The notes below the pieces were generated by a model. That model had not been told where the DNA came from and did not search any database. It saw only the letters and a program-made list of their open reading frames with translations. The position numbers were made by a program, and so were the translations under genes. From contig WOAB01000093.1 in NCBI GenBank assembly GCA_027886185.1, positions 6,014,001 through 6,078,000 of the forward strand: DNA of 64,000 bases, written 5' to 3'. Position 1 is the first letter of the stretch. The number at the start of each line of letters is the position of its first letter. Source of the stretch: Rheum nobile. Its lineage: Eukaryota; Streptophyta; Magnoliopsida; Caryophyllales; Polygonaceae. Positions 1 to 13,000 of this stretch are shown here, one piece after another.

Positions 1-651
1 GTTTTTGTTTTTGTGCTGATATGATGGCGAATCAAGCAAGAAAGAACCACACAAGCAAGTGCAGGAAAAGCAAGAAGAGACAAGCAACTAGTAGGGAATA
101 AAATCTAACAACTAATCTAGCAATTAATCCAAAGATGAAGCAAAACTTGATCAACAAGAACAAGGAAATCAAATATGCAATCAAAGGAAACAAAAATTGC
201 TAGAGGGTAGATGGTAGGATTGGGGAACAAGTAATCAAAAACCTAAGGGAATTAGGGCTAGTCGTGAAGGTGAGATAGGCGGCGGCGGACGGTGGTGGTG
301 GTGGAGGACGGTGGTGGTGGCGAACGGTAATGGGTGGTGGCTAGAAAAAAAAAATTCTAGGGTTTGCAAGCGGTAAAATTTCAAGAATCACAAAAGATAG
401 AAGAACAAACTTAGCTTGGAAAAGGCTCTGATGCCAGTTGATGCGAACAACCCCTGAAGTGTTGTCTGCAACGCAGGATCTTTGATTCCTCAAGCTTGAA
501 TTCGAATCCTTCTCTTTCGTAGCCAAAGTGATGGCTTTCCTAGGGTTAAAGAGATTCCGTACCCAAAGCGGCGGTCGCCGTCATTTGCCGTAGGCAAGTC
601 TTCAGATTCTCCATAGGCAGCGGGCGCCGGAAGGGGGGCGGCGGGCGCCGG
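1..651 (-). mobile_element. Copia-like LTR end and leader, minus strand (5' part of an interrupted element)
   Basis: Read on the minus strand, an LTR 3' end (ending near GCATCAA at about 438-445) is followed at once by a tRNA-Met-type primer site and a leader containing CTAGGGTTTGC and CCACCACC runs. The LTR part (about 441-651) closely matches the plus-strand copy at 62490-62625: both contain the block coding for SLRNQRSC and the stretch TTCAGGGGTTGTT. Element A interrupts the LTR at 652, and its remainder resumes at 8191. No gag or pol is visible in the 440 bases before the window edge. Copia rather than Gypsy is inferred from the leader style only. Confidence 0.55.
425..436 (-). promoter_or_regulatory. 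Primer binding site (tRNA-Met type)
   Basis: The minus strand reads TGGCATCAGAGC just inside the LTR end. It differs at one base from the usual TGGTATCAGAGC complementary to initiator Met tRNA. It fixes the orientation of the retroelement (leader toward position 1). Confidence 0.7.
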
Positions 652-3209
652 TGTAATATCCCTCAATTTTAGTAAGGGTATTTGGGTAATTTTCCCAACC
701 TTCGTTCAATTAATTATTTCGCTTTCAGTGGAGTTCGGATTTTCCGTAACATCCATGATCTCCGAAATAATTTCTTGAGTGGTATAAAATACATTCGATG
801 TATTTTCGGAAATTAGAATATTTGTTTGGATACAAACATATAATTTCCGGGGTTTAAAAACATATACCAAATTTTCCCTGCACGCAAGCCTTAAATTTCT
901 CCCACGTGTAAAGCTTGTCGGGGGCATCTGTCAAGGCATTAGCCGGGGGAGTTGATGAGTAACCCATACTAAACCTTTGCGTGGCCATAAAGTTGGCACG
1001 CCTCCTCTCTCGTGGAAAGGGGTGATGGGGATTAGTACCCGCTCCTCCCGATGGCTTGTGTGGTCGGGGGAACATCCTCATGGGGCTTTATAAGGGGGTT
1101 CGAACCGAAGGAGCTAAAGGGCACCCACCTCCTTCCTCTCGACCATCTCTCCTTTCGGTCCACTCCCGCTGGCGACCTTGCTGTCTGAGCCACTGCGCCA
1201 CCCCGCCGTCGCTACTCCACTAATGCTGCTCCGCTGCTGGCTGTTGTTGGTGGCGGTATTTCCTGGCGACGAGGCGGCGAAGACGACCCTGGTTCACAGT
1301 TGAAGCTACGTGCCATTGTTGTTGATTTTGATGCTGGTACGGTGTTGTTGAAGAAGATGGAGAAATAGTGAAGGTGTCCCCCCCTAACAATTCTTAGTTG
1401 GGCCGAGTAAGCCCAATTAGCCTTCTGTCCAGATTTAACCCGAAATTATACGAGCGGTATAATTTCGATTCTCTTTCATCCGTATTTTTCTTTAGGAAAA
1501 TTTAATAAATATTTTTATGATTTATAATCATAAGAATTTATTGAATTTAATTCCTTGAGTTCGTCCAGACAAATTAATTGAGATTAATTAATTTGTCATG
1601 AGCTGGATCGCGTGTGGACTCGTAATCCGTTGGAATATTCTAAAGCTTAAGCCATATCCTTGGAAATGATATTTTCAGTAGTCGTCTCGTCCAGATTCAT
1701 CGCCGAATCTATTCCAGGCAAGTGGCGGTTCGCTCTTGCTCATCGTTCCATATTTACATTAATTATCAGTTGTTTATCTGAGTAATTAATTTGGAATGAT
1801 TACTGTGTTTGTCTGGAATTGGTTTTATAAACTGTTTTGGAAAATCATATAATAGGTTATATATCTGTTAGAACAACGCTATTATCTGTGATCGCCTTTC
1901 GGGCATTTATGTGGATTTATCATGTACTGTGGTTGTGTTGTAACCGTAAGTTAGCACAAGTATTTGTAGGGACGCTTGGATCCTGAGAGTTCCATGCGCG
2001 TTCCTTTATAACTGTAAGGGAGATGAAGACCCAACGATTGTTGAAGTTTGAACTCAGTGAGGTTCATTCTTTTAAAGGGCAAGCAAGACCCTGCGATAGT
2101 AGAAGTTTGGACTCTGTGAGGTTCATTCTTTCGATGTAGATTCAGAGGTTTGGACTCGGTGAGGTTCATTCCTTATATATGGGTCCTGCGTGACAGGGAC
2201 ATATATTAAAAGCTTTTAATGTGTTAATCGTTTTGGAATTAAATAAGATAAGGTGCCCGAGAGTACTTAATTAATATACCTTTGGCGAGTAGTGCAGCTA
2301 AGTAAATAGTACAGCTAGGAAAGCTCGTCTTGACTTTTGATCAGAGTACGTTCTCTTTCCAATCTGGATTCGCTGTAAGCGATGAGGTTGGTCGTGAACC
2401 GAAACATCTTAGTCAGTTTTTAAATCATCGTTATGTGGTTCTGTAAGATCCAAACTTGAATGTAGTACGTTCTCCTTCCGATCTGGATTCGTTGTAAGCG
2501 GTGAGGTTGGTTGTGAGCCGAAGCATCTCAGTCAGCTTTTAATCGCTGTTGTTTGATTCTTTAAACGTTCCAGATTTGTCATATTTCCTTAAGACTCAAT
2601 CTCTTGGAGTCTCTTTCGGGTCGGTCTCTGTGGAGATTCAGTCTTCCAGAGTCGTCTCTTCTGCATATCTCTTGTTGTATTCCAGTAGGAGTGTGAAGGT
2701 TGACTATCATACTCGGTTATTATTCGAGGGATGATGAGTTTAAACCTAGCACGATTACTTCGAACCTTCTGCTTTGGTCACTTGCTAGTCTATTCAGTAG
2801 ACTAACCCGCTGTATTTTGTTGTCTGCATCGTCATGGTTGGTGCCGTCCGCCCATTTCGGCACATTAGGTGAGTTGAGGATTCGAGAAGGCCAGAACGAC
2901 TATGAGGATGAACGGTATTTGAAAATGTTTTAATCAGGCTACGATCTTTGGGCGTTGACTACTGAAGTCAATACTCTTATAAATTATTTTAAGTCTTCCG
3001 CTGTATTGTAATAACTCTGTATTTTGTCGTATTTGGAATTGTGTTGAAATTCCGCGACTATGTTTAAATGAAAGTTATGGTAATTTTGTATCATAATTGT
3101 TCTTTATGAATTGTGTTTCAATGGTAAAGCCTGGGGTGGCTTCGGTGTGGAAACCGAGGTCACTGGCGGTAATACCTTTTCAAATGGGTTAAAATTTGGG
3201 GGTGTTACA
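652..3209 (+). repeat. 5' LTR of element A
   Basis: Boundaries are TGTAATATCC and GGTGTTACA, matched by the second LTR. A TATA-like CTTTATAAGGG lies near 1083-1095, giving a plausible transcription start about 430 bases in. Downstream, a GC-rich stretch (1100-1370) could be read as protein in the 3' LTR copy but is stopped here by TGA at about 1187, which argues against coding. The blocks AAGTGGCGGTTCGCTCTTGCT and TAGTGCAGCTA recur in LTRs B and C. Confidence 0.93.
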
Positions 3210-3213
3210 AATT

Positions 3214-3225
3214 TGGTATCAGAGC
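3214..3225 (+). promoter_or_regulatory. Primer binding site of element A
   Basis: TGGTATCAGAGC begins four bases after the LTR end and is complementary to the 3' end of initiator Met tRNA, the usual reverse-transcription primer of plant LTR retrotransposons. Confidence 0.9.
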
Positions 3226-5622
3226 TAAAGTTTGTTTTTAAAACAGGTTGGGTATTTTGAAAGGTTTTATCCTTCTAAAACTATTTCCCGTTTTGAACTG
3301 GAAAATGTCTTCCAAACGAATTTGAAATAAATAACGTTCATAGTCGTGCCTTCTTTAGTCTGATATGAGAGGTATGTGAGTTACCTCTATATCTAGAAAG
3401 ACTGACCTATTCTTGTTGTTGTAAGACATAGGTGTTTGTCTATTCTTTTGAAAGGACTCGAAAGGTGCCGAGATGATTCTATCATCTCTAGCTAGTAATG
3501 TTAAATTTCCTTGTTTCTCAGAGATATTTCGAGGTTGGAGGACCTAGTAGTCCCCTCAAAGGTATCAAGTATGTACTTCCTGAGTTGGTAGTACTTAATA
3601 TCCTAATGCTGTAATCTCCGAGTAATTTGGTGTGAACGCTCGGGAGATTAGTGTAGATGAATCTTGTGCTCTATGTTCATAATTCATCTATAGAATTACC
3701 AAGTTGATCTATTTTAAGCAATTTTATTACATTGATATATGGGTTAATTAAGGAATCACTCTTAGGAGTTTTGATGTCTAAGTATGATGTCATAGTCGTT
3801 GACATTCATTGTTGAGAAAACGAATACGAAGGATTAATGCTCGATGCAGTCGAGATTTGCCTCCGTATGAGAATTCGTGGGTTGAACCTATAGTAGAGTT
3901 CGTTGAGCCGTTAAGGTAGGCCAATGAAATATTGTAATAACGACGTTTAAATGGAAGTGATTTCCAAGGGAACTCTAAGGAAAATCCCGAGGAAAATCCT
4001 AAGGAAGATCCTCAAGGAGAGGAAAATCCTAGGGGAGATCCCGAGGAAGATCCTCAGAAGAAGGAAGATCCAGAGGAAGATCCTCAAGAGGAGGAAGATC
4101 CTTAGAAGGAGGAAGATCCAGAGGAAAACCCTGAGGAAGATCCTCGAGAGGGGGAAGATCCGAGGGAAGATCCGGAGGGAACTTCCGATGAGAACCCGGA
4201 GGAAGACCTCGTAAGGCAAGGCTAGAAGAGTCTGATGCCTAAAGTGTTCATGTATGAGTATCTTTTAGGAAATAAGGATATTGGGAGAAGTTATGGAAAG
4301 ATTTGTTTCTTCTTGAGACATCATATTCCTAGTATTTGGAGGTATAGGTTATGTGGAGTTAATAAGATTAAGAGTTATATCTCACTTGTGTACTTGGGAT
4401 TTTTGTCCCATTAGAAGTATATAGAGGTGGACTAGCGTAAAGTCCGGAATGCCTAGTTGAGGAATCATGCTGTGGGCATTAATGTGGATAAAGTGTTGTG
4501 AAGGAATAAGTTGATTAAGGGAATAGTTCAATAAGAACTCGTTTTCCCTATTTTGCGATCTTGAGTAAGACTGTGAAATCCAGAGTTATGATGGTCAGGA
4601 TCATAAGTAAGTATGACCCATGTAGGACCACTGGTTAAAGCTTTTGGAAAAGCAAAGTGTATGAAATCATAGGTATTCTTTGGGGAGATCTATTTGAGAT
4701 TCGTTTGAGGTAATATAAGGAAATGATGCGATTAAGTCCTGGATGGATAGTAGATTGCGTGATGAATATAAGGATTTTAAGTTAGAAATAAGTCATTTAT
4801 GACAGTACGAGTCGTTGGACTCGATAAGTGGAATTTCCAGAGGATGAAGAGTTATGACTCTTGGGAATTGTCTAAGATTGACATCTTGTGAGTATGTCAT
4901 CTATAAGGCTATGGTATCACTCTCTTGGAGGAGATAGGAGTAATATCTTATGTGATACGTTTCGAGGAACGTAGGAATAAGATATTATGGTTATTCTTGA
5001 ATCTTAAAGGAGTTAAGTTAGAAATTGTTTAAAGAGATGTGTTAAATTATCCTTGTAAGGATTTTAAGTTAGAGATGGCGTAAGGTCAGTCTTACCTTGA
5101 GATAAATAATGGAATTGTGTAAAGTACCATTAAGGGAATTAAGAAAGTTAAGGAATCTTGAAGATTCAAGTTATAAAGTGATTAAAGGAATAAGTTAAGT
5201 CATTACCGAAAGGATCCCAAGTTGGAATTTGGTATAAGGGCCAAAACCGATAATAATGAGTAATGGAATTGTGGGAGATATCTTTAAGGAATTAAGGAAG
5301 TTATGATTTGAGGTTACTAAGATTTAATATCTGAGTTATAAGAAGTTAATGTATAAACCTTGGATTTGTCTATAATGAAATTGGAGGAGAAATGTGTGTT
5401 CTCCTATTAAAAGTGTAGTAATATCGTTATGGTGGTAGGAGACCATTATTCTAAGGTAGACATAATCTTGTGGAGGTAGTAAGAGTTATTACCCGGTATG
5501 TTATATGGAGATAAGGTTGTATGATGATGTTATGATTAAGGATATTAAGTTCAGATAGTAAAGTTGATGTTGAGGCAGGTTTCCTTGTTAGTAATGCAAG
5601 TTTCGGGGTCGAAACTTTTCTT
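3226..5622 (+). other. Element A interior: no gag-pol, acidic-repeat remnant
   Basis: The 2.4 kb interior shows no recognisable retroelement protein domain. From about 3960 to 4225 a purine-rich array of 9-12 bp units (GAGGAAGATCCT) can be read in one frame as repeated Glu-Glu-Asp-Pro, broken by TAG at 4103-4105. Acidic Glu/Asp/Pro tracts occur in some plant retroelement proteins, so this may be a decayed coding remnant or simply a simple repeat. The rest is rich in TTAAGGAATTA-like words and many stops. Confidence 0.6.
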
Positions 5623-5635
5623 AAGGGGGTAGTAA
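5623..5635 (+). promoter_or_regulatory. Polypurine tract of element A
   Basis: AAGGGGGTAGTAA abuts the 3' LTR start and is identical in element B. It is the expected plus-strand primer. Confidence 0.85.
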
Positions 5636-8190
5636 TGTAATATCCCTCAATTTTAGTAAGGGTATATGGGTAATTTTCCCAACTTTCGTTCAATTAATTA
5701 TTTCGCTTTCAGTGGAGTTCGGATTTTCCGTAACATCCATGATCTCCGAAATAATTTCTTGAGTGGTATAAAATACATTCGATGTATTTTCGGAAATTAG
5801 AAATTTGTTTGGATACAAACATATAATTTCCGGGGTTTAAAAACATATACCAAATTTTCCCTGCACGCAAGCCTTAAATTTCTCCCACGTGTAAAGCTTG
5901 TCGGGGGCATCTGTCAAGGCATTAGCCGGGGGAGTTGATGAGTAACCCATACTAAACCTTTGCGTGGCCATAAAGTTGGCACGCCTCCTCTCTCGTGGAA
6001 AGGGGTGATGGGGATTAGTACCCGCTCCTCCCGATGGCTTGTGTGGTCGGGGGAACATCCTCATGGGGCTTTATAAGGGGGTTCGAACCGAAGGAGCTAA
6101 AGGGCACCCACCTCCTTCCTCTCGACCATCTCTCCTTTCGGTCCACTCCCGCTGGCGACCTTGCTGTCCGAGCCACTGCGCCACCCCGCCGTCGCTACTC
6201 CACTAATGCTGCTCCGCTGCTGGCTGCTGTTGGTGGCGGTATTTCCCGGCGACGAGGCGGCGAAGACGACCCCGGTTCACAGTTGAAGCTACGTGCCATT
6301 GTTGTTGATTTTGATGTTGTTACGGTGTTGTTGAAGAAGATGGAGAAATAGTGAAGGTGTCCCCCCTAACAATTCTTAGTTGGGCCGAGTAAGCCCAATT
6401 AGCCTTCCGTCCAGATTTAACCCGAAATTATACGAGCGGTATAATTTCGATTCTCTTTCATCCGTATTTTTCTTTAGGAAAATTTAATAAATATTTTTAT
6501 GATTTATAATCATAAGAATTTATTGAATTTAATTCCTTGAGTTCGTCCAGACAAATTAATTGAGATTAATTAATTTGTCATGAGCTGGATCGCGTGTGGA
6601 CTCGTAATCCGTTGGAATATTCTGAAGCTTAAGCCATATCCTTGGAAATGATATTTTCAGTAGTCGTCTCGTCCAGATTCATCGCCGAATCTATTCCAGG
6701 CAAGTGGCGGTTCGCTCTTGCTCATCGTTCCATATTTACATTAATTATCAGTTGTTTATCTGAGTAATTAATTTGGAATGATTATTGTGTTTGTCTGGAA
6801 TTGGTTTTATAAACTGTTTTGGAAAATCATATAATAGGTTGTATATCTATTAGAACAACGCTATTATCTGTGATCGCCTTTCGGGCATTTATGTGGATTT
6901 ATCCTGTACTGTGGTTGTGTTGTAACCGTAAGTTAGCACAAGTATTTGTAGGGACGCCTGGATCCTGAGAGTTCCATGCGCGTTCCTTTATAACTGTAAG
7001 GGCGATGAAGACCCAACGATTGTTGAAGTTTGAACTCAGTGAGGTTCATTCTTTTAAAGGGCGAGCAAGACCCTGCGATAGTAGAAGTTTGGACTCTGTG
7101 AGGTTCATTCTTTCGATGTAGATTCAGAGGTTTGGACTCGGTGAGGTTCATTCCTTAGATATGGGTCCTGCGTGACAGGGACATATATTAAAAGCTTTTA
7201 ATGTGTTAATCGTTTTGGAATTAAATAAGATAAGGTGTCCGAGAGCACTTAATTAATATACATTTAGCGAGTAGTGCAGCTAAGTAAATAGTACAGCTAG
7301 GAAAGCTCGTCTTGACTTTTGATCAGAGTACGTTCTCTTTCCAATCTGGATTCGCTGTAAGCGATGAGGTTGGTCGTGAACCGAAACATCTTAGTCAGTT
7401 TTTAAATCATCGTTATGTGGTTCTGTAAGATCCAGACTTGAATGTAGTACGTTCTCCTTCCGATCTGGATTCGTTGTAAGCAGTGAGGTTGGTTGTGAGC
7501 CGAAGCATCTCAGTCAGCTTTTAATCGCTGTTGTTTGATTCTTTAAACGTTCCAGATTTGTCATATTTCCTTAAGACTCAATCTCTTGGAGTCTCTTTCG
7601 GGTCGGTCTCTGTGGAGATTCAGTCTTCCAGAGTCGTCTCTTCTGCATATCTCTTGTTGTATTCCAGTAGGAGTGTGAAGGTTGACTATCATACTCGGTT
7701 ATTATTCGAGGGATGATGAGTTTAAACCTAGCACGATTACTTCGAACCTTCTGCTTTGGTCACTTGCTAGTCTATTCAGTAGACTAACCCGCTGTATTTT
7801 GTTGTCTGCATCGTCATGGTTGGTGCCGTCCGCCCGTTTCGGCACATTAGGTGAGTTGAGGATTCGAGAAGGCCAGAACGACTATGAGGATGAACGGTAT
7901 TTGAAAATGTTTTAATCAGGCTACGATCTTTGGGCGTTGACTACTGAAGTCAATACTCTTGTAAATTATTTTAAGTCTTCCGCTGTATTGTAATAACTCT
8001 GTATTTTGTCGCATTTGGAATTGTGTTGAAATTCCGCGACTATGTTTAAATGAAAGTTATGGTAATTTTGTATCATAATTGTTCTTTATGAATTGTGTTT
8101 CAATGGTAAAGCCTGGGTGGCTTCGGTGTGGAAACCGAGGTCACTGGCGGTAATACCTTTTCAAATGGGTTAAAATTTGGGGGTGTTACA
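5636..8190 (+). repeat. 3' LTR of element A
   Basis: It is nearly identical to the 5' LTR, with scattered single-base differences and small indels (for example CTGTCC versus CTGTCT near 6166, and a shorter G run near 8115). This points to a relatively recent insertion. A 105-codon open frame at 6034-6351 is open only in this copy. Confidence 0.93.
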
Positions 8191-8360
8191 GCCGGAAAGT
8201 GGGCGGCGGTCGCCGTAAAGGGGGCGGCGGTCGCTGCCCTCCTTCTTCTTCCGTGAACTCGTCGTCTTTGCCCTCCTCGAGTGCACTCCCGTTGTTCCCT
8301 CTTCGTCCTTCGCCGTCAATGAGCGGGTCATGGAGATATCACTATATGCCATTTCCTGTG
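8191..8360 (-). mobile_element. Continuation of the Copia-like LTR beyond element A
   Basis: The sequence repeats the GC-rich GCGGCGGTCGCCG theme seen at 570-650. On the minus strand it contains AAGACGACGAGTTCACGGAAG, similar to the AAGACGACGAGATCGTGGAAG stretch at 61380-61402 in the related right-hand copy. Its start is not defined. Confidence 0.45.
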
Positions 8361-8394
8361 CTTATGTAGTATTAACCATGCAAAACCGAGTCCT

Positions 8395-10002
8395 TTGAAC
8401 AATAGGTCTTATGGTGAGCAGAATTTTTTCATCTTTACTGATATTGATCTGAACTTATGCTATGTGTCTTGTGATCATGGCAACAAAGACTCTATCTGGC
8501 ATTGGATTAGTTATTTGTTTCTGCCTTTCAGACAGTGGTGTTTGAAACAAAAAAAAAGAGATGATACCTTACAAGTGCTTCTTGAATGGACAACAATCCC
8601 CAAAATTGATGAAAATATACCATGCCTCAAGGTTGTTGAAGGAAGATGGTGTCATTATAGAAATCATACTCTGAAAAATCAAATCCTAAACAAACATTTC
8701 TAGAGTTGTCACTCCATGAACAATTTTGATCAAAACATGTGGGCGATGAAACTGTTGTATACTACTTTGTCTCAACAAGTCATTTGTACTACGCAAAATT
8801 TCCTTATTTCTACTTCAATTGATCTGAACTCATGTTGTGTGTTTTATGATCATGGCAACAAAGACACCATCTGGCATTGGATTAGTTGTCTGCTTCCTCC
8901 TTTCAGACAGTGGTGTTTGAGAAATCATACTCTAAAAAATCAAACCCTGAACATACATTTCTGGGTTTGTCACTCTTTGAACAATTTCGATCGAAACATG
9001 TGGGCTCTGATTTTGTTGTATACTGAATCAACTGAAATCTTGAATGGCTCTGTTATGGGTAAGTCTTTTTCTGATTTTCCTACTTTCTTTGTGATGTCTT
9101 TGCCTATTCTTGATTTTAATGGGCATTATTACATTGACTATGATCTTTTACTGAACTGCCTGGCTATTGCTGCCTTGATACATCAACTAGCTAACAGGTA
9201 CACAGTGTGTAAAACCTACATTTGGTTGATTTGCATATTTGAGGAAACTACAAGCTACATCAAGCCACAAGCCAAGAAAATTCTCAAGAAAGAACAACAT
9301 CAATCAACAATACAAACTAGCTGATTGAGAAAAAAATGTATTATGAACAATCATACCCTGAACAAACTATACTACCAAGCTATATCATGGCTACAAGGCA
9401 ATCTTGTGTTGAGATGGTCTCTCTACAAACCTGAACAATCAACTTTCTGCCTGAATTACTCTATTTCCAGGTCAACCCTGGCTCAGGTACATTCTCGTGC
9501 AAGAGAAGACCTTCACACTATGATGAGTGACAAAAATGATATGGAAATATCTGGGTATTTGTCGAAATTAGACTCTTTGTATAAGTTTCTTTGTAATACT
9601 TTTAAGAAACCTTTGAACCACACCCCTGAAACTATCCTGCACAACTTACAGCATTTATACTCCCTGAACAAATTTGATGCTTTTCATAGTTGTATTTCAA
9701 AACACGTCATGACTTACACATTGTCTCCTCTATGGTATACCCCCATGAATAATAATGAATCTATTACTAAACCAATCTTACTCTGGAGAAAGGTTAACAC
9801 TATGCATGTATTGCTATTAGTGGATGATCGTCACAAAAAAGAAACTATGCCAACAAACAGAAGCGGGAAATCAAAAATTGTTGTCTATCACAATGACAAC
9901 AAATTATTTAAACCACAGATTGTATTTATATGGAACAAGCATCAACAAAGACAAACTAGTTTTAAGTCCCCTCACAGTCTGCGGACAAGGGGTAATACAT
10001 AA
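8395..10002 (+). pseudogene. Unrecognised reading frames upstream of the LINE ORF2, possibly ORF1
   Basis: Three consecutive same-strand frames (8395-8703, 8716-9324, 9325-10002) sit just before the LINE endonuclease frame. I recognise no domain; the usual DUF4283 and CCHC knuckle of plant LINE ORF1 are absent. A block of about 125 bp coding for DHGNKD-IWHWIS-FRQWCL occurs twice (8421-8545 and 8798-8921), and a second block (8664-8764, 8919-9026) is also duplicated. The tail (9840-10000) is basic and Lys/Gln-rich. Its place and strand suggest the 5' part of the same LINE; a separate older insertion is the alternative. Confidence 0.4.
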
Positions 10003-10004
10003 TT

Positions 10005-13000
10005 TGGTTTTTTTTTGAAGATTACAACATGGAATTGTCAAGGGATTGGAAAAAAACAATTTGGATAGATATTGAATCATTTTGCAAGATTGAAATGATA
10101 TAACTACTTGCTTTATTTGAAACAAGAACGAACAAAGAGCCAAGTGAAAAATTATGGAAAAAAGCAGGGTTTGACAATTTTCACTGCATACCGGCAAATG
10201 ATTTTTCTAGCGGTATCTGTGTTATGTGGAAATCTTATCAACCCACGAATGAAATCCTTGAAGTTGACCAAATAAACTCACGATTTGTGAGCATTAAATA
10301 CAAAAATCTTTGTACAAACATTACAACCCTGCTTATTCTTATGTATACACCTCCCAATGAAGCGAGCAAAAATGAATTCTGGGATACCATTATTCGCTTT
10401 ATCAAAAATAGTGCTTATCCTTGTATAGTTATGGGGGATCTTAATGAGATTCAAGACCATACTGAAAAAATGGGTGGCTTAACCCCACCACTGACAAAAT
10501 TCACTAGATTAAAATACTTCAAAGATGAATGCGAATTAATGGATATCCCTTTTACAGGGAATGCTTTTACTTGGCGAAAAAACAAAACCGAAATAAATAA
10601 CATCTATGAAAAACTGGATAGAGTTCTGGTTCACCGCCAAATACTACAATGGTATCCTGATATATGTACCAAAAATTATGCTTTTACTACCTCTGATCAT
10701 TGTCCTATTTCAATTGATCTTACTTGTGCAACTAATTTCAAAAATCAACCCTTTAAATTTGAAAAAATATGGATGACAAGAAAGGATTTCAGGAATGTTG
10801 TTAAACAAGCCTGGAGGACAAATTATCATAGATCAAGGATGTTCGATCTCATTTGAAAACAAACTATTAAAAAAACATGCAAAAAGTTGGAATAAAAACA
10901 CTTTTGGCAATGTTTTTACCCAACTACACAATTTAGAAAAACAATTGTCTGACATCCAAATTGAAATTTGCACAAATGCTAACAATAATCTAATACATAA
11001 ACAAATAAGGCTTATTGAAAAAAAGGAAAAACTCCTTAGTTTCCAAAAGATTTTCTGGAACCAAAGAGCAAAAGTTAAACATATTAAATTCGTGGATACA
11101 AATGCTAGCTATTTTCATAAAATAGCTGGTGGACGAAGAAATAGAAAAATTATAAAGGAAATTATAACCCAAGAAGGAACTAATATAATTGGAGAATAAA
11201 ATATTAGAAATGAAATCAGAAATGATTTCATTAAAAGATTTAAAAGTGAAGAAATGAACGAAGGTCTCTTATAGGAAAATCTTGATTTAATTCAAGATGA
11301 AATCACCTCTGAAGATAATGAAAACCTAATAAGGAATGTCTCAAATGAAGAAATTAAAAAGGTTGTTTTTGATATTGGTTCAGATAAATCACCTAGACCA
11401 GATGGAATGACAGCATAATTTTACCAAAAATATTGGGATATTGTGGGCCCCTCGGTTACTCAAGCAGTGAAAATCTTTTTTCTTTCTGGAAAATTACTCA
11501 AACAAATTAACCATACATTCATATCTCTGATCCCCAAATGTGATAACCCTAATTCAACAAGCCAATATAGGCCTATAAGTCTGTGCTTTACAATTTATAA
11601 AATTATCTCAAAATTTTTGACAACAATATTAAAACAAACTATGGAAAAACTAATTCACCAATTACAAGGAGCTTTTATTGCAAATAGAGCTATACAAGAC
11701 AATATTTTAATTGCACATGAAATATTTCATTCCTTCAAAGCAAAACAAGGAAAGGAAGGTTTTATAGCCATTAAACTAGATATGGAAAAATCTTATGATA
11801 GAATTGAATGAGATTTCATTTTTAAAACTATGAAAAAGTTTGGCTTTCACCAAAAAATCATTAATTGGATCAAAGAATGCATTACAACGGTCTCCTTCTC
11901 GGTTCTTGTTAATAATGGCCCGACAGAGATCTTTACACCAACCAGAGGACTACGACAGGGAGACCCCCTATCTTCGTTTCTATTTATTTTAAGATCGGAA
12001 ATCCTAGCCCAAAAACTACAAGAAGCAACTACTAGACCGCGAAAACCAATTGGTTTCCAAATTTGTAGACAAGGAACACGGATCCCTTTTTGGCATTTGC
12101 GGATGTCATCGTGATTTTCTCAATCCATAAAATTGTAAGGAAATTAAGGATATTGTGGATGAATACTGCAAAATATATGGACAAAAAGTAAATTTCAATA
12201 AATCAGCCATTCAGGTAACAAAGAAAGTTACAAGCACCAAAAAATTGTTAATCCAGGGAATTCTTACAATCACAAACATGACCTCCCTTGAAAAATATTT
12301 GGGATGCCCTATCATTAATGGTAGAGTTAACTCAAATACATTTGCTGACCTTTTAACAAGCACACAAAAATAATTAACAAAATGAAAAGCTAACACTCTA
12401 TCTCAGGCAGGAAGAACAACATTGATTAAAACCAATCTTGCTTCTAGACCAAATTACCTAATGCAAAGCTTTATGCTTCCTACAAATACTCATAATGAAC
12501 TTGACAAATTAAACAGAACCTTTTTCTGGAACAAAGATCCAGCATATAAACCCCTTATAGGATGGGAAAAAATCTGCAAACCCACACAACAAGGAGGCCT
12601 AGGACTACGAAAATCAAAAGACATGAACAAAGCATTACAATTCAAATTACTATGGAAAATCCTGGCAGAACCTGATAATTGTTGGGTTAAAATTATAAAT
12701 GAAAAATATCTAAAAACACAACACCTTCTACACTATGAAAAAAGAGGCATATGCTCTTGGCAGTGGTCCAAAATGATTGAAATCTTGGATGATTTCAAAA
12801 AGGGACTCATCTGACAAGTCGGAAATGGGAAAATAATAAAATTTTGGACTGATAATTGGTTATCAAAAAATCCCTTAAACAACATAACCAACACACAACA
12901 AATTCAGAACATGGATGCCTTGGTTGCAGATTTCATTCTGCCAGACAAGACATGAAACAAAGAAAAGATTACACAACAGGTATCAAGTGACATAGCAAAA

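Larger units (their letters stand above)
652..8190 (+). mobile_element. Element A: complete non-autonomous long-LTR retrotransposon
   Basis: Two direct LTRs of about 2.56 kb (652-3209 and 5636-8190) begin TGTAATATCC and end GTGTTACA. They flank a 2.4 kb interior with a tRNA-Met primer site and a polypurine tract. A perfect 5-bp target duplication GCCGG lies at 647-651 and 8191-8195, so the insertion is intact. No gag, protease, RT or integrase can be found, so it must depend on proteins from another element. The leader (block TCATAGTCGTGCCTTCT), the polypurine tract (AAGGGGGTAGTAA) and many LTR blocks are shared with element B. Gypsy affiliation is inferred from that relationship. It inserted into the Copia-like LTR of the flanks. 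Confidence 0.93.

Noticed and set aside
3951..4214. Arg/Lys/Ile-rich open frame and its minus-strand partner in element A
   Set aside because: Both are phases of the GAGGAAGATCC simple repeat; only the acidic frame resembles any known retroelement tract, and it contains a stop.
6034..6351. 105-codon open frame in the 3' LTR of element A
   Set aside because: The same frame is stopped in the 5' LTR, there is no domain, and it lies in the GC-rich transcribed leader of an LTR.
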